Assembly: GCA_905221605.1 (NCBI GenBank)
Contig: CAJNDS010002081.1
Coordinates: forward strand, 28,501-92,500
Reading direction: 5' to 3'
DNA length: 64,000 bases
From: Symbiodinium natans
Taxonomy: Eukaryota > Sar > Dinophyceae > Suessiales > Symbiodiniaceae
Shown: positions 52,166 to 63,400 of the stretch, piece after piece
Layout of the letters: every line of letters begins with the position of its first letter
Numbering within the stretch: position 1 is the first letter of the stretch
Program-made: the position numbers and the translations under genes
Notes under the pieces: generated by a model
What the model was told of the DNA's origin: nothing
Database searches by the model: none
Seen by the model: the letters and a program-made list of their open reading frames with translations, nothing else

Positions 52166-53002
52166 GTCAACGTTCATGGGTACCTGTGCGTGGGGCTGTA
52201 AGTGCCCTAAATAAGGTCATAGCCACAATTGCCCTACTAAGAGCCCCAACTATAACTACACAGGAACCTTACCCTAAGCCATAGGTATCCCTAAACCCTA
52301 AACACTGAACCCTAAAACCTAACTCTTATGAGCCTTCAAGTACCATTCACAGTAGCATTTCGAAGGACGTAATGCACTGGCATAACTGGCAAGAGGCAGA
52401 GGAGAGGGTGGCAGGTATTTCCCTTCCCCCCCTGCTATGAAGACTCTCCTGAAATAGCGACCTTGTACAAGTACATGACAAGTTATGTCGAGCGCTTTGC
52501 TTCTCTGGCAGGGGGAGGGCGGGGGGGGAGGGGATCAGTACGTAGCAGCACAACTCCGGGCACAGCAGCCGGCCTGACTTGGGCGCTATCATCGAAAGGC
52601 AATGGAGTTGCGTTTAGGAAAATGTAGCATACAAGACTGTAACGAACGAAACAAAAACGATGTACTAGTATAATTATAATAATAATAACAATATATTATA
52701 AGTATTAATATCAACAGAGCCAGTGTTGTTTGTTGTACACCCGTTTCACATGCCCATGTGGGCGCAACAGGTACCGATGCCCACAATGACCGCAGCCATG
52801 GTGACAAAGAGCATGCCTACCTAGACCGCGCCTACAAAGATGGATCTTGCCGTTGAGGGTTTAGGATTTAGGGTTTATTTAGGGTTTAGGGTTTAGGATA
52901 TAGGGTCTAGGGTTTAGGGTTTACGGTTCGAACAAAATACAATCACGGCTTGTGCCCATCCAGCCGGGGGGGGGGGGGGGGGGGGGGGGGGCTGTAGCAA
53001 TT
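52166..53002. other. Unique DNA, array and poly-G
   Basis: 52170-52270 matches 43600-43670 (CATGGGTACYT..., CCTAAATAAGG, CCCTACT). Short heptamer block 52855-52925 and a 26-bp poly-G at 52966-52991 just downstream of a predicted stop codon. Confidence 0.5.
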
Positions 53003-53228
53003 TTATTCTAGAGAAGGAGGGTATTGATCGATTGCACAAACCAACACGAACATTTCCACTTCTCTTGCCCACGGGTCGAACTCAGAATGCTCACAAAGTT
53101 CGCTTCGCTGCAGCTGCCACATGAACTGCTCAACAACGGAGGCACGTGGCAACAGAAGCACTGGTCCCCTTAGGAGGCAGAAGCAACTCTGAGTCAGCGC
53201 TTGAGAGAGCCGTGTGGCCCTTGGGGTG
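53003..53228 (-). CDS. C-terminal exon candidate, 75 codons
   Basis: Minus-strand frame from a CCTAG acceptor near 53229 to TAA at 53003-53005. It reads RLSQALTQSCFCLLRGPVLL, ASVVEQFMWQLQRSELCEHS and VEMFVLVCAIDQYPPSLE. AATAAA overlaps the stop region. Composition is strongly protein-like; I do not recognise the family. A poly-G tract lies 10-40 bp downstream. Confidence 0.5.
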
Positions 53229-53239
53229 AAGTCTAGGGC

Positions 53240-53889
53240 CTAGGGCGCGGATAGCAACACAGCATGGAAACTGGTACAGGGCTTCGGGGGGCCTGAGTCG
53301 TTTCGGGCCCTCTCAAACGGAAAAGCGCCTGGGTTTTCTAGCAGCTCGATGCTGCCCAAGAGGCCTCTTGAGAGGATACCCCCCTGGGAAAGCACGGCGC
53401 TTCGGCCTACGGAGCTTCCTTCCGTTCGGCAGATTTCGGATGCGACGCCCATCCTGGGGAAGACACCCGCAACCGAATGCTTCGCCGGCTCTCTGCAAAC
53501 TTGCCCCCACTGGTTCTTGGGTTCATGCGCAGGGTGGCTAAGGGCCAGTGCTTCGGACGTGGGGCTGCTGGGCCTTGTTTTAAAGGCGGGGGGGGGGGGG
53601 GTTTGGTTGCTGAGAACTTGAACCAGGGGGTTGTTGAACGAGGAAGTCCCTAAACCCTAAACCCTGAACCCTAAACCCTAAACTCTAAACCCTAAACTCA
53701 ACACTCAGCTCTTCTCGCCCGGGTCAGATCAGGCGACGCACCTGAGTCGGTCGACGGGGCGGCAGTTGTCGAGTGAATTACAGCCTCATCCCTAAAGGGC
53801 TTAGGGTTTAGGGTTTAGGGTTTAGGGTTTAGGGTTTAGGGTTCAGGGTTCAGGGTTTTGGGGCTTTGGCTTTACGGTTTCAGGGTTTA
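53240..53889. other. Unique DNA and short arrays
   Basis: Frames at 53240-53621 are open on both strands (for example minus RTEGSSVGRSAVLSQGG). Heptamer blocks 53650-53700 and 53795-53870. Confidence 0.4.
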
Positions 53890-54090
53890 GGGAACCTTCA
53901 AGCCCATCTGAGCCAATCAGCTGCACCTCGAGCTCCCAGAGTTGCCATGAGGTGGAAGTTCGACCGCACCAACAAGAAAACAACACATTCTGCGTCCCTG
54001 CAGCACAGACCACAAATACTTGGTTTTTAACAGCCTCGCTTGTGCCGAGGGGTTTTCTAGACATGGGGTGCCTAGAGAGTTCAGCATCCG
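53890..54090 (-). CDS. Exon candidate
   Basis: Minus-strand frame KPLGTSEAVKNQVFVVCAAG then TQNVLFSCWCGRTSTSWQLW and ELEVQLIGSDGLEG. It ends at an array-like stretch. No family assigned. Confidence 0.3.
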
Positions 54091-54829
54091 GCTCAAGTAT
54101 GGAGTCAGGCGGATCCTTCTCAGGATTGCGGATGAACCCCTTAAAACCCTGATCTGGTGTAGTGTACCTAGCTTAGCCACACCTCGGTAGCATATGGTAG
54201 AGGCAAGCCGCTGTCCTTGTGCTTGCAGCGGCTGGCCAACCACGACCACCTGCCCCTGGTTCGACACACCCTGGGCACCGGGAACTGCAGAGGAGTGAGT
54301 GCCAGTGGTGAAGGATGGTCGTGCGTCGAAGATTATTCCATCGAGTTGTGTTTGTTTGTTTTTTTTTTTGTTGGGGGGGGGGGTGGTACAAAGTCAGCCT
54401 ATGGCACACGGGACGTATCAGGTGGTCCTTTTTTTGGAGGCAACCCTCCGCGTCTCCAACTCAAAAATTCCGGGGCCAAGGCTCAAAAGCAAGTCCTAAG
54501 GGGACCTTTCTTGAAGACCCGCAGGGTCTCGGCATAGGGCCGCTAGAAATGAGTCAATGGGGATGCGGGTCGGTTCCTAACCCTCACCTTCGCCGGAGTT
54601 GAAGAAGTCGCTGCTCGAGGCTTGAAGGCTTGACGTTTATAGTCGGCTTAGCGTTGAGGATTGTGGGTCTCAAGATTGAGGCAGCCACAGAGGGTTGTTC
54701 TCACGAACCCTGATGAGGAGTATTGACTTCATCGAAACCCCATGTCGTTCAACCGAACACCCTCAGCTCCGAGATCGTAAGCCTCATGGCTCACAACTTT
54801 CGAACCAAGAGTCGACCCCTCCCATCCAC

Positions 54830-55145
54830 CCTAAACCCTATATAAACCCTAAGCCCTAAGCCCTAAGCCCTAAGCCCTAAGCCCTAAACCCTAAACCCTA
54901 AACCCTAAACCCTAAACCCTAAACCAAGAACAACTACCTTAAAGCAAGGAGCTCCCTGGTAGGTTGGGGGCGGCTGCTGGCCATAGGGCTGCTGGCCATA
55001 ATAGGTCGGGGAAGGCCCCCCAACAGGCGCGGTGGCGGCAGCTGCGGCTGCTTGCTGGCCTGTGAGGGTTTAGGGTTTAGGGTTTCGGTTTTTTTTAGTT
55101 TAGGGTTTAGGGTTTAGGGTCTAGGGCTTAGGGTTTAGGGTCTAG
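54830..55145. repeat. CCCTAAG/CCCTAAA array, island and TTTAGGG block
   Basis: CCCTAAG variant units cluster at 54850-54885 inside the first array; a second block runs 55065-55145. Confidence 0.88.
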
Positions 55146-56570
55146 GGCTTGAAGGATCTGGATGTAGGCTGACAGTGACCGTTTGAGAAACGTCGACCCT
55201 GAAAGCCCCAAAACCCTAAACCCTAAACCCAAAACCCAAAACCCTAAAACCCCCACCCACCCCCTCACCTGCTTGGCAGCAGCAGCAGCAGGCCACACAC
55301 CAGAAGATGGATCCAACCAGCCTAGAGGCCGAGAGAGGCTTCTTGAGCGTGAATCCCGCGCCTAAAACGCCTGGGCCCGAAACCCTGAACGGAGTTCAGG
55401 GTTCAGGGCTCAGGGATCAGGGTTTTTTGGTTGAGGGTGTGGGGCTTAGGGTTTAGGGTTTGGGGCTTAGGTCTGGGTTTTAGGGAAAGTTATGTGTAGA
55501 ATTCGGAGATTCAGGAGATGTGGGAGCCAGGCTGCAGTCCCTGGAGAAGCTGCTCAGACTCAGACAGGGGTCAAGACTCCCCTTGCAAGGTTTAGCCTGT
55601 CAGCTCTTGAGCTCCTTGAGGGTTTAGGGTTTAGGGCTAGGGCTAAGGGTTTAGGGCTGAGGGTTTGGGGCTTAGGGCTTGGGGTTTAGGGTTGAGGGTT
55701 TTGGGGTGGAGCAGGTAGGGAGACACAAGAGAGCACGGAGCCCGAGCTACGGCTCTATCAATTTTGGGGGACTCAGACCCTTAACCCTAAACCCTAAACC
55801 CTAAACCCCCCTAAACCCTAAAGGGTTCAAGGGTTTTTCCAGGGAGCATGGTCACGAAGCCGATCATGCCCATCAGCGCGCCGCCCATGAAGGCTCCAAA
55901 CTGCGCGCGGCTTCGTGACCGGGAGGACGGGTGAACTCCTATGTATGTATACACGTAGATTACCATGCATATGTGGATATATATATATATACATATGTAT
56001 ATATATATATATATATAATGTATATATATATATACTTGGGTTAGACTATATGTGCAGATTTCAACACTATTGTACAGAGAGAGAGAGAGAGGGATGACGT
56101 CTTCGACCGTGTGCAGGTGTAGTCGCTTTGTCTTGGGGGGATTTCTCCGTCACCAAGATCTCAACCCCACACCGGCCTGATCACTTGTCACCATGTTGTC
56201 GAGGACCTGAGCCGAGATTCTTGGAACACGAAGACAGCGAAGCCCCAAACCCTAAAAAACCGAACTCCTCCACACTAAAACCCGGATGGCTGCTGCTAGA
56301 ATATGTTGGGATGAAGGAGCTTCCACTTGACAAAACTGCGCGCAAGTTGCTGAAGATGTTGCTAAACAGCATCAGAAGATCCGCTCTAGTTGAGGGGGGT
56401 AAGCTTGAAACAACGGGTGCGGAGTTTCATGATTTCCCAAGGCACTGCACATCACACCCCCGAATTCTCACCTAAACTCACCCCGCATCCAAAACCCTGT
56501 AGCTTGATATCCTCAAAACCGCCAGAAGCCATACCCTTAAAACCCGGGAAGGTCTGGCCCCGCCACTGTG
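55146..56570. other. Islands, (TA)n and weak frames
   Basis: Heptamer-like blocks near 55440-55470, 55620-55710 and 55780-55815; (TA)n at 55975-56033. A plus-strand frame at 56275-56400 (LLLEYVGMKELPLDKTARKL) is a weak exon candidate; the minus strand is also open. Confidence 0.4.
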
Positions 56571-56829
56571 CTAAACCCTAAACCCTAAACCCTAAACCCT
56601 AAACCCTAAACTTTTAAACCCTAAACCCTACACCCTACACCCTACACCCTAACTACCGTGCTAAGCCCACGTCTGCCTTCCAAACATCCCCAAAATCCGA
56701 CCCCAGCGGTGCTGGGGCGTGGCCGCCGACCCGGCCTATAGCCCACCCCCTCCCACTCCCGACAAAACGCAGGAAATCTACACCTACACCCTGCACCCAT
56801 ACCCAAGTAACCCGGCTCAAAGCCCCAAG

Positions 56830-57220
56830 GCTGTCCCGGCTGATGTGCAGCATGCTGCAGCCGGGCAGCGCCGCGCCCCCCAAGCGGCTCAAAACAACCA
56901 AGGCCTTCTAGCTGTTGCCCATGATGCTACAGCTCAGCGGTTGCATCCCCAAACCTTCCCAGCTAGCCATGCCCATGGCTTCTGGGGAGGTGCCCGTGAT
57001 GCTACTGGGCACCTGCATCCCCAACCCGCCTCGAATGGCCTTTGAAGCCAATGGCCGTGATGCTCCGGGCACCTGCATCCCCCAAAAAGGCCCAACAAAA
57101 TCAGAGCCTTCCCAGCTGATGCTCATGATGGTCCAGCAGGCTTCGCCTGCATACCCCCGAACCCGCACAAGGCCTTCCCAGCTGATGCTCAGGATGCTCC
57201 AGCCGGGCAAGCAGCCAAAA
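56830..57220. repeat. Degenerate 60-70 bp tandem repeat
   Basis: About six diverged units around CTTCCCAGCTGATGCTCATG ... GCACCTGCATCCCC. Repeated minus-strand SWEG and SISWEG motifs come from it. Confidence 0.7.
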
Positions 57221-57470
57221 TCTTGCGACCTGAGACCTGGAAGCACCCTAAGCCTCCAGGGTTCTAAGCAATCAAGCCATGTTTTTAATGGGGTTCAGGG
57301 GTTAGGGCTCTCCAAACTGAGGTTCGGACCCACGTGTTGTAGCCGCTGCTAACTTGGTAGGTCCCATACTCCTCCCAGAGGTTTCCGAAGCATCTACGGG
57401 GCTTGAGGGTTTAGTTGTTTAGGAAAGCGGGGAGCTGGGGGGAGGGGGGGGAGTGGGGGGAGTGGGGGGA

Positions 57471-57481
57471 GTGGGGGGAGT

Positions 57482-57514
<33 letters not shown>
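57471..57514. repeat. Poly-G tract preceded by GGGGGAGT units
   Basis: Five GGGGGAGTG units lead into more than 30 uninterrupted G. A second poly-C tract lies at 57585-57598. Confidence 0.95.
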
Positions 57515-57516
<2 letters not shown>

Positions 57517-57864
57517 TTTGGGTGGGAGTTGGGTAGTGTTTTGGCCGGCTTGGGTGGGGTTTTGGTGGGGAGGGTTGCATTTGACCCCCCCCCCCCCCAG
57601 ATTTGTAAAGGAAACCTATCACCTGAGAATTCGACGTCCCATTTCCTAAAGCATTCCTTCGTGCATCCTATCGTTTGTCTTGGTAGTTCACCTTTCACAC
57701 CGCACCGTGCCATTTCTCAAAGGCAAATCCCCACCTAAACCCTAAACCCTAAACCCTAAACCAGTTGTTCAAGGCAGCTCGGGGCTTGGTTCCTGGATGA
57801 TCTTTTCTTGGTTCAGGTCGACAGGGCTTGTGCCTGAGGTGCTCAGGCAGGTTCCCCCAAACCC

Positions 57865-57960
57865 TAGGGTTTAGGGTTTAGGATTTAGGGTTTAGGGTTT
57901 AGGGTTTAGGGTTTAGGGTTTAGGGTTTAGGGTTGAGGGTGTCGGGTTTACCCTAAACCC
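57865..57960. repeat. TTTAGGG array
   Basis: Nine to ten units with an inverted CCCTAAACCC at its right edge. Confidence 0.93.
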
Positions 57961-58397
57961 AGTGTCCTTCTCTGGGTAGAATTCGCCAATCGTCTTGAGG
58001 TTGACACCCCCATGGACCATGGCGGTTCCTCGCAGGCTTCATGCCCAGATATAATCCGGCTGAAAGCACAAAAACGCCTCAAACGAGCAAAAACACCTCG
58101 ACCTAGGCCCTTTTTGATTCCCATCATGCTCCATTCTGGGACCACCAGGTATGCTGGCCACAAAGTTCCTGACAGCTCCCAGGCAAACACCGCGCCTGAT
58201 GACATCCAACAGGTGAACGACAAGGTCTCAACTTCGTTAGTGTCGCTGTGGACGATGTCCAACTGAACGGGGTGAGGGCTTTGGACCGTGTGAAGGGACT
58301 CTGATGCCGTACAATCACGACACTCCAAGCAACAGCAACAAAAAACCTTGAGCAGACGCAACAGAAAGGAGGAATGGGCACACTGTAATGAGTACAA
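57960..58397 (-). CDS. Open frame, possibly coding
   Basis: Minus-strand frame of about 145 codons: VQLDIVHSDTNEVETLSFTC, MSSGAVFAWELSGTLWPAYL, RLRRFCAFSRIISGHEACEE. Longest non-repetitive frame besides the membrane-protein gene. No domain recognised; an overlapping minus frame and a plus frame are also open. Confidence 0.3.
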
Positions 58398-58804
58398 CGA
58401 GTATCCGAAGGCAAATCGCGGGGAGGGGGAGGTTTCTATTGTGAGAAGTATCTTTGAGAGGACCTTGTTTCACGACTAACGCAACCAGCAAGCAGACTAA
58501 AAAGCTTTAAGCAACCTCGTGCCCCTGAAGAAAAAGGGTTCCTCGGGCACTCTTCCATCTCACATGCAAGTGGGCTGAACCGCATCATGCCTGTAGACCT
58601 GGGGGTTTGCGAGAATAGGGGACTTTTCATAATATAGACCCCCAAGTAGTAAGATTCCTTTCGAATAAGGACCCCAATAGGATACCCCCAATCCCTCGAG
58701 CGCTGATTACCGATTTCGGCCATTGCGTGAGGACCAGACGCCTGCTGCTGCTGGTTGAATAGATCAACCCAACTTCAACCCCGAAACCTCAGACCTTTGC
58801 CCTG

Positions 58805-59070
58805 CACCCTAAACCCTAAAACCCTAAACCCTATACCCTAAGCCCTAAACCCTAAACCCACACATTTGGCAGCCAGAGGGCAGAATCCACGTGGTCTTGG
58901 CAGTTCGTTCCTGGCCGTTTTTGGCCCAGAGAGCCCAGGCCCATGGCTACGCTGGCGCCCCTACTTGGAGTTTAGGGTCTAGGGTCTAGGGTCTAGGGCT
59001 TAGGGTTTAGGGTTTAGGGTTTAGGGTTTAGGGTGTAGGGTTTAGGGTTTAGGGTTTAGGGTTTAGGGTT
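58805..59070. repeat. CCCTAAA block, island, TTTAGGG array
   Basis: Blocks at 58805-58860 and 58975-59070; CTAGGGT variant units at 58975-58998. Confidence 0.88.
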
Positions 59071-59172
59071 CATGGGTGCTTAAAACCCCAATCAGAAGTC
59101 TACTTATAGCCTACGTCGGGGACTTAGGGGAGTTATAAGTACAGTTATAGTTTGGGGGTATAAGTACCCATG
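59071..59172. mobile_element. CATGGGT...ACCCATG element
   Basis: Inverted ends CATGGGTGCTTAAAACCCC and complement of CATGGGTACTTATACCCCC (three or four mismatches). The following CACCTCCGAGTATGAC is shared with 43670-43692 (AACCTCCGAGCATGAC), where another CATGGGTACTTA copy ends. Confidence 0.6.
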
Positions 59173-59280
59173 CACCTCCGAGTATGACATTGTGAAATAC
59201 TTGTATGGGAACTTCTCTAAATTATGCCCCCTCTTGGGGTTACCATATTATAAGGTGGCCCCCAAAAGGGGTCCTTATTT

Positions 59281-59478
59281 TTGGAAACTGACCAAACAAC
59301 CCTGCCTGTAAACAACTATACAATCCTCATAGTCATGCATTCTGAATGAAAACCCCAAAATGCCCCGAAACAACACCCCCAAGATAGCAGCGGAGAGGAC
59401 TAAGCCCTCGCGCCTGTCTGCGTCATGAACGTCAGGCTCCAGCCTTGGACATTGCGTAGGGGATGTCAGGATGTCGGG
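59281..59478 (-). CDS. Exon candidate with one membrane segment
   Basis: Minus-strand frame DVHDADRREGLVLSAAILGV then LFRGILGFSFRMHDYEDCIV and VYRQGCLVSF. Family unknown. Confidence 0.3.
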
Positions 59479-59751
59479 CATAGGTTTTAAGGGCTTGGGG
59501 TTCAGGATTTAGGATTTAAGATTTTGGATGTAGGGCTTAGACTTTAGGATGCAATAAGATTTGCTTTGTTTTAGCTTTGGGTTTGAGAAAATTCCAAAAA
59601 AACATCTTTGCTTGATAAGATGTTTTCGAGTAAAACTTGCGTGTGGCTGGGGTTTTCTGAAGTTTCAGGCTAGGCCGCCACAGATAAGAGCGCTTCTGGA
59701 AAATTAGGACTTTTCCTCCGTCAACTTGGTCCGACAACTAGTATAGGTTTT

Positions 59752-59840
59752 TTTTTGTTGGGGGGGGGGGGGTTGTTATAGTATAAATATAGAGGGACCA
59801 GAAGGGAATACTATTAGCAATTATTCCGACCCTATATTAG
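59752..59840. mobile_element. Short dispersed element (copies also near 20810-20880 and 62465-62525)
   Basis: TATAAATATAGAGGGACC ... GGGAATACTATTAGCAAT ... CCGACCCTATATTA. The central 30 bp recur at 62487-62523 (GGGGATACTGTTAGTAACC) and 20849-20880 (GGGAATACGATTAGAAACT). Ends are weakly inverted (TATAGGG). Confidence 0.5.
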
Positions 59841-60459
59841 TTATGGGCTCAGGTTTGGGTGAAGGCCTTAGGGTCTTTCCAGGGCTGGAGGTTGCAGGAA
59901 ACACAGCTTTATGTAAATCCTTTAGTTCCTTCCCCCAGTCTTCTCTCCGGGCTGCCGCTACAGGACGTCGGGGCTCTCTTGGTACGGGTGGATTTAGGGT
60001 TTACGGTTTAGGGTTTGGGGTTTGGAGTTTAGGGTTTAGGCTTTTCGGGTTTCGGGTTCAGTTCAACCGCTACACGTCTTGGTGAGCAGCGAGAAACCAC
60101 ACCCTCTGACCCTGTGGACTACGGACTTCGGAACACTGGCCTGACCCCAGCCATCGCCCCGCTTTGCGGCTTCGTGCTTGGGGCTCAAGGTGAAGCACGA
60201 GGCCCATCTTCCTGCACCCTTGAAACTGTACGACTACATTCTATACTCCCCCTAAAACCTGAATAAAAGCTATTTTTATATAAACACGAATTTAAAAAGA
60301 ATTCCCAAGAGGGATATAGCATTGATATAGCATTACATCCATCTCGGCCAAGCTCCGCACACTAGACCTAAGCCCAACCCCAAACTGGCAACACATGGCT
60401 CCAACCCCCCACCCCTCTTGCCAACCTCGGAGCCCGCAACCGCTCTCCACAACAACAAG

Positions 60460-60580
60460 TGGTTTAGGGCTTAGGGTTTAGGGTTTAGGGTTTAGGGTTT
60501 AGGGTTTAGGGTTTAGGGTTTAGGGTTTAGGGTTTAGGGTTTAGGGTTTAGGGTTTACGGTTTAGGGTTTAGGGGTACGT
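60460..60580. repeat. TTTAGGG array
   Basis: Fifteen or more near-perfect units. Confidence 0.95.
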
Positions 60581-60726
60581 GTAAGGGCACATGCAGACCC
60601 CGAAATCCCAGGATAGAACAAGCACATTGGCGAGGCCCGCGCTGTCCGCAGACAGCTGAAAGTTCCTGGATATGAGTTTCCGTGGGTTTAGGTTTGAGGT
60701 CCCAGGGTTGAGGGTTTAGAGATTGG

Positions 60727-61775
60727 GACGCTGACGCCCTGGAATAGATTGGTGGTATGGTCGGTAAAGAATGCCAGGTGGTAAGGCAGAGCGCGGCACA
60801 CATAGCGAAGTCGTGTGCAGAATGCGCGGCGCGAATGCCGATGGATCGCTGTTGTTATGCGGACCGCGCGAGGGTGCTTTCTCTCTTAGTTTCACAGCCT
60901 GCTCTGGGCTAAGCTGAAATTCAGGGGTTCCCAGCGGGTACCCTACATGGAGAGAGTCCTCTGCCCGTCCACCAAGATGCGGTCGTCAACGATCGATTGG
61001 GCCTGCGCAGTGACTCCCGTCAAGAACCCCAGGCTCCAAATGTAAGAATCTTAAGAACCCTAACAACGTGGAGAGAGACAGAGAAAAATAGGAACTTCTC
61101 GAAAATTTGGATGCCCCGTCTTTTGGTCCAGGCATAGCAATTCGAGAGTGTTGGGGCATGCACGGGGCTGGGAAACAAGTACCCAGCTACCCTTGTGGCA
61201 CGCACGCAGAAGTAGCAAAGAAAGTCTGAAGCCTACGAATCCCCATCCGCGCCGTTACAAGCCCGATGATGTAGATGATGAGGCCGATGGCGACGACCCT
61301 GGTGGCTAGTGCTTAGGGTTTCGGTTCAGGGTGTAGGGTGTGGGGTTTAGTGTTTAGGGTTTAGGGGGGAGTTTACGGGGGGTTCGGGGGGGGTTGTTTC
61401 GGGGGTTCAGGGGGATTTAGGGGGGTTTAGGGTGTGGGAGGGTTTGGGATTTAGATCAGGGATTCGTTGGCATCTCATTCTACGGATGGGGTGAAGTTGC
61501 TGGAGCCATGATGCTTGCTAACCTTCATGGCAGGTTCTCTTAACCCAAAAAACTCCCTAAACCCTAAACCCTAAACCCTAAACCCCAAACCCTAAACCCC
61601 AAACCCCAAACCCTAAACCCTAAACCCTAAACCCTATATGCTAAGCTCAGTTCCAAGAGGTATGGGTCCTGGTACGGGCTTGAGGTTGCAGTAGGTGGCG
61701 TCACTGGATTTGGGCGTTTTTGGGCTCTAGCACACAGTCGTAATCCCACATGTAAGGCATCTGCTTGGAGGGTGT
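60727..61775 (-). CDS. Candidate four-exon gene with a membrane segment
   Basis: Minus-strand pieces: about 61775-61636 ANTLQADALHVGLRLCARAQ, ending where GTTTAGGG begins; 61312-61240 ATRVVAIGLIIYIIGLVTAR, a good transmembrane helix; 61022-60940 VTAQAQSIVDDRILVDGQRT; 60914-60727 LSPEQAVKLREKAPSRGPHN and RILHTTSLCVPRSALPPGIL to an in-frame TAA, after TTTCAG. Exon limits approximate. No family recognised. Confidence 0.4.
61555..61635. repeat. CCCTAAA array
   Basis: Eleven units with three CCCCAAA, directly downstream (minus strand) of an exon candidate. Confidence 0.93.
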
Positions 61776-62094
61776 TGGCAGCTTAGGGAAGGTGGGAAGG
61801 ATTTAGGTTTAGGGTTGCGAGCTTCGGCTTTAGGGAACCCGAAACAGAACCTTCCACTCACAGTCTTCTGCCGACATGTGCTACAGACTCTGCCAATTAG
61901 CCACTCCTAGCGCTCTGGACCGTAATTAAACTAACGCATCAACTACCTGAGGCCGTCACCTTAAACCCTAAACCCGACCCGAAACTCCCCGAAACCCTGA
62001 ACCTCTGAGTATTTGGAGTTTTTTAACGTTCAAAAACCCTAGAAGCCCTCGAGTGAGGCTCATGGACAATCAGGGCCAAGCCGCACGCACCCTA

Positions 62095-62180
62095 TGCCTG
62101 TGTTGACCTTGGCCGCGAGGTTGCAAGCGCATCCTGCACAAGCTCGGAGAGGCGCAACACGACACTCGATTCCGGGGTTC
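62095..62180 (-). CDS. Exon candidate
   Basis: Minus-strand frame ESSVVLRLSELVQDALATSR, lying immediately beside a CCCTAAA array. A plus-strand frame is open too. Confidence 0.3.
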
Positions 62181-62186
62181 GGGGTT

Positions 62187-62280
62187 AAGCCCTAAACCCT
62201 AAACCCTAAACCCTAAACCCTAAACCCTAAACCCTAAACCCTAAACCCTAAACCCTAAACCCTAAACCCTAAACCCTACG
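62187..62280. repeat. CCCTAAA array
   Basis: Thirteen canonical units. Confidence 0.96.
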
Positions 62281-63115
62281 ACTTCGGCGAATCCGCAGTG
62301 TAACAACGGGTCGGTCCTTGCTCGCACATGCCGGCTTTGGCCAGAGGCGTCACTACCCCAAACTGGACCCGCCGATGGCAAGAACTAGTAAACTGCGGAC
62401 ACGGCATGATGCATACAAGGCTTCGGAGCCTTTAGAATTAGCATGGGGGTCTAGGGGTTCGTAGGGCAGGATATATAGGGGCCATAAGGGGATACTGTTA
62501 GTAACCATTCCGACCCCTACATTACGCCGCGACAAATTCGGACTGGACACTGCCCCCCTCGAAATGAGCCCGCTAGTGACCCCGGCAAGCGTGGCGACTC
62601 TGTGGCAACACTCCTCATGGGGCAGCTTCGGTTGTCAAACCCTCGCCCATTCCGTCACAGCACGAAGCCTCCCTCGGAGAATGGCTTGGGGATGCATCAC
62701 AAAAAGAGGCGATTGCAGCAAAGGATGCCACGGTGCTGCTGCGGGGAGTCAAGGTATGTTTATGCCCCATGTCTTTGGCTTCATTCTGGTGTGAGTTCAG
62801 GAGAAGCAGATCTCTTCAAGTGCACGAAAGGCTCTGGCTCAGCGAGCTTCTGACATCATGGGCCCCTGATGTCTCCAACGTAGATCGTTCGAATCAGGGT
62901 TTAGGGAGTAGGTGAGCTAGTACGTGTCTAGGTCTACTATGTACAACAAATATATCAATTTATATACATATATTACAAGTACAAATACGAGTATAAAAAA
63001 AGAATGTGTATATATATATATAAACGAATATACATATACATTGCATGTATAAGAATTCGCGGGGCTCGTGTGAAAGTGCCCCACAACCCTGGCCCGCCCA
63101 CGAACGCTTCACCTT
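62281..63115. other. Unique DNA, no secure gene
   Basis: Plus frames at 62564-62853 are open in all three phases in part. (TA)-rich 62950-63040. Short element copy at 62465-62525. Confidence 0.45.
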
Positions 63116-63400
63116 TCACTCGGGACAGATCTGGAGCACCGTCTTGGCGCGGTTGGGCAGCCCATAGATGCTTCCATCCTCGTCAGGTCTGCAGAAGGGT
63201 GCCCCAAACGCCCCTGGCGAAAGGAATCTATAGCCCTCCAGCTATTGACGTTTTATGATTGACTTGCGGGAAATTCCTTAATCTTCCGCAGCTACGACAA
63301 CCTGACCCCGCAAAAAAGATGATGATTCGACTCTCTTTTCGCCGGTTGCAGGGTCAGGGTGCTGGAGGTGCAACGCCGCAACGACGTCTGTCATCGGCAT
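63116..63400 (-). CDS. Two-exon C-terminal gene segment
   Basis: Exon 63400-63302 (99 bp, 33 codons) reads MPMTDVVAALHLQHPDPATG and EKRVESSSFLRGQ, ending CAG before GTTGTC. A 66-bp intron ends CTGGAG; exon 63235-63116 (39 codons plus TGA) reads GYRFLSPGAFGAPFCRPDED and GSIYGLPNRAKTVLQICPE. Phases agree (0/0) and the sites are GT-AG. An AG (GGCTTAG) just upstream of the ATG means this may be the end of a longer gene. Family not recognised. Confidence 0.5.

Noticed and set aside
60090..60262. Plus-strand frame PSDPVDYGLRNTGLTPAIAP
   Set aside because: A minus-strand frame (QFQGCRKMGLVLHLEPQARS) is equally credible; no domain to decide.
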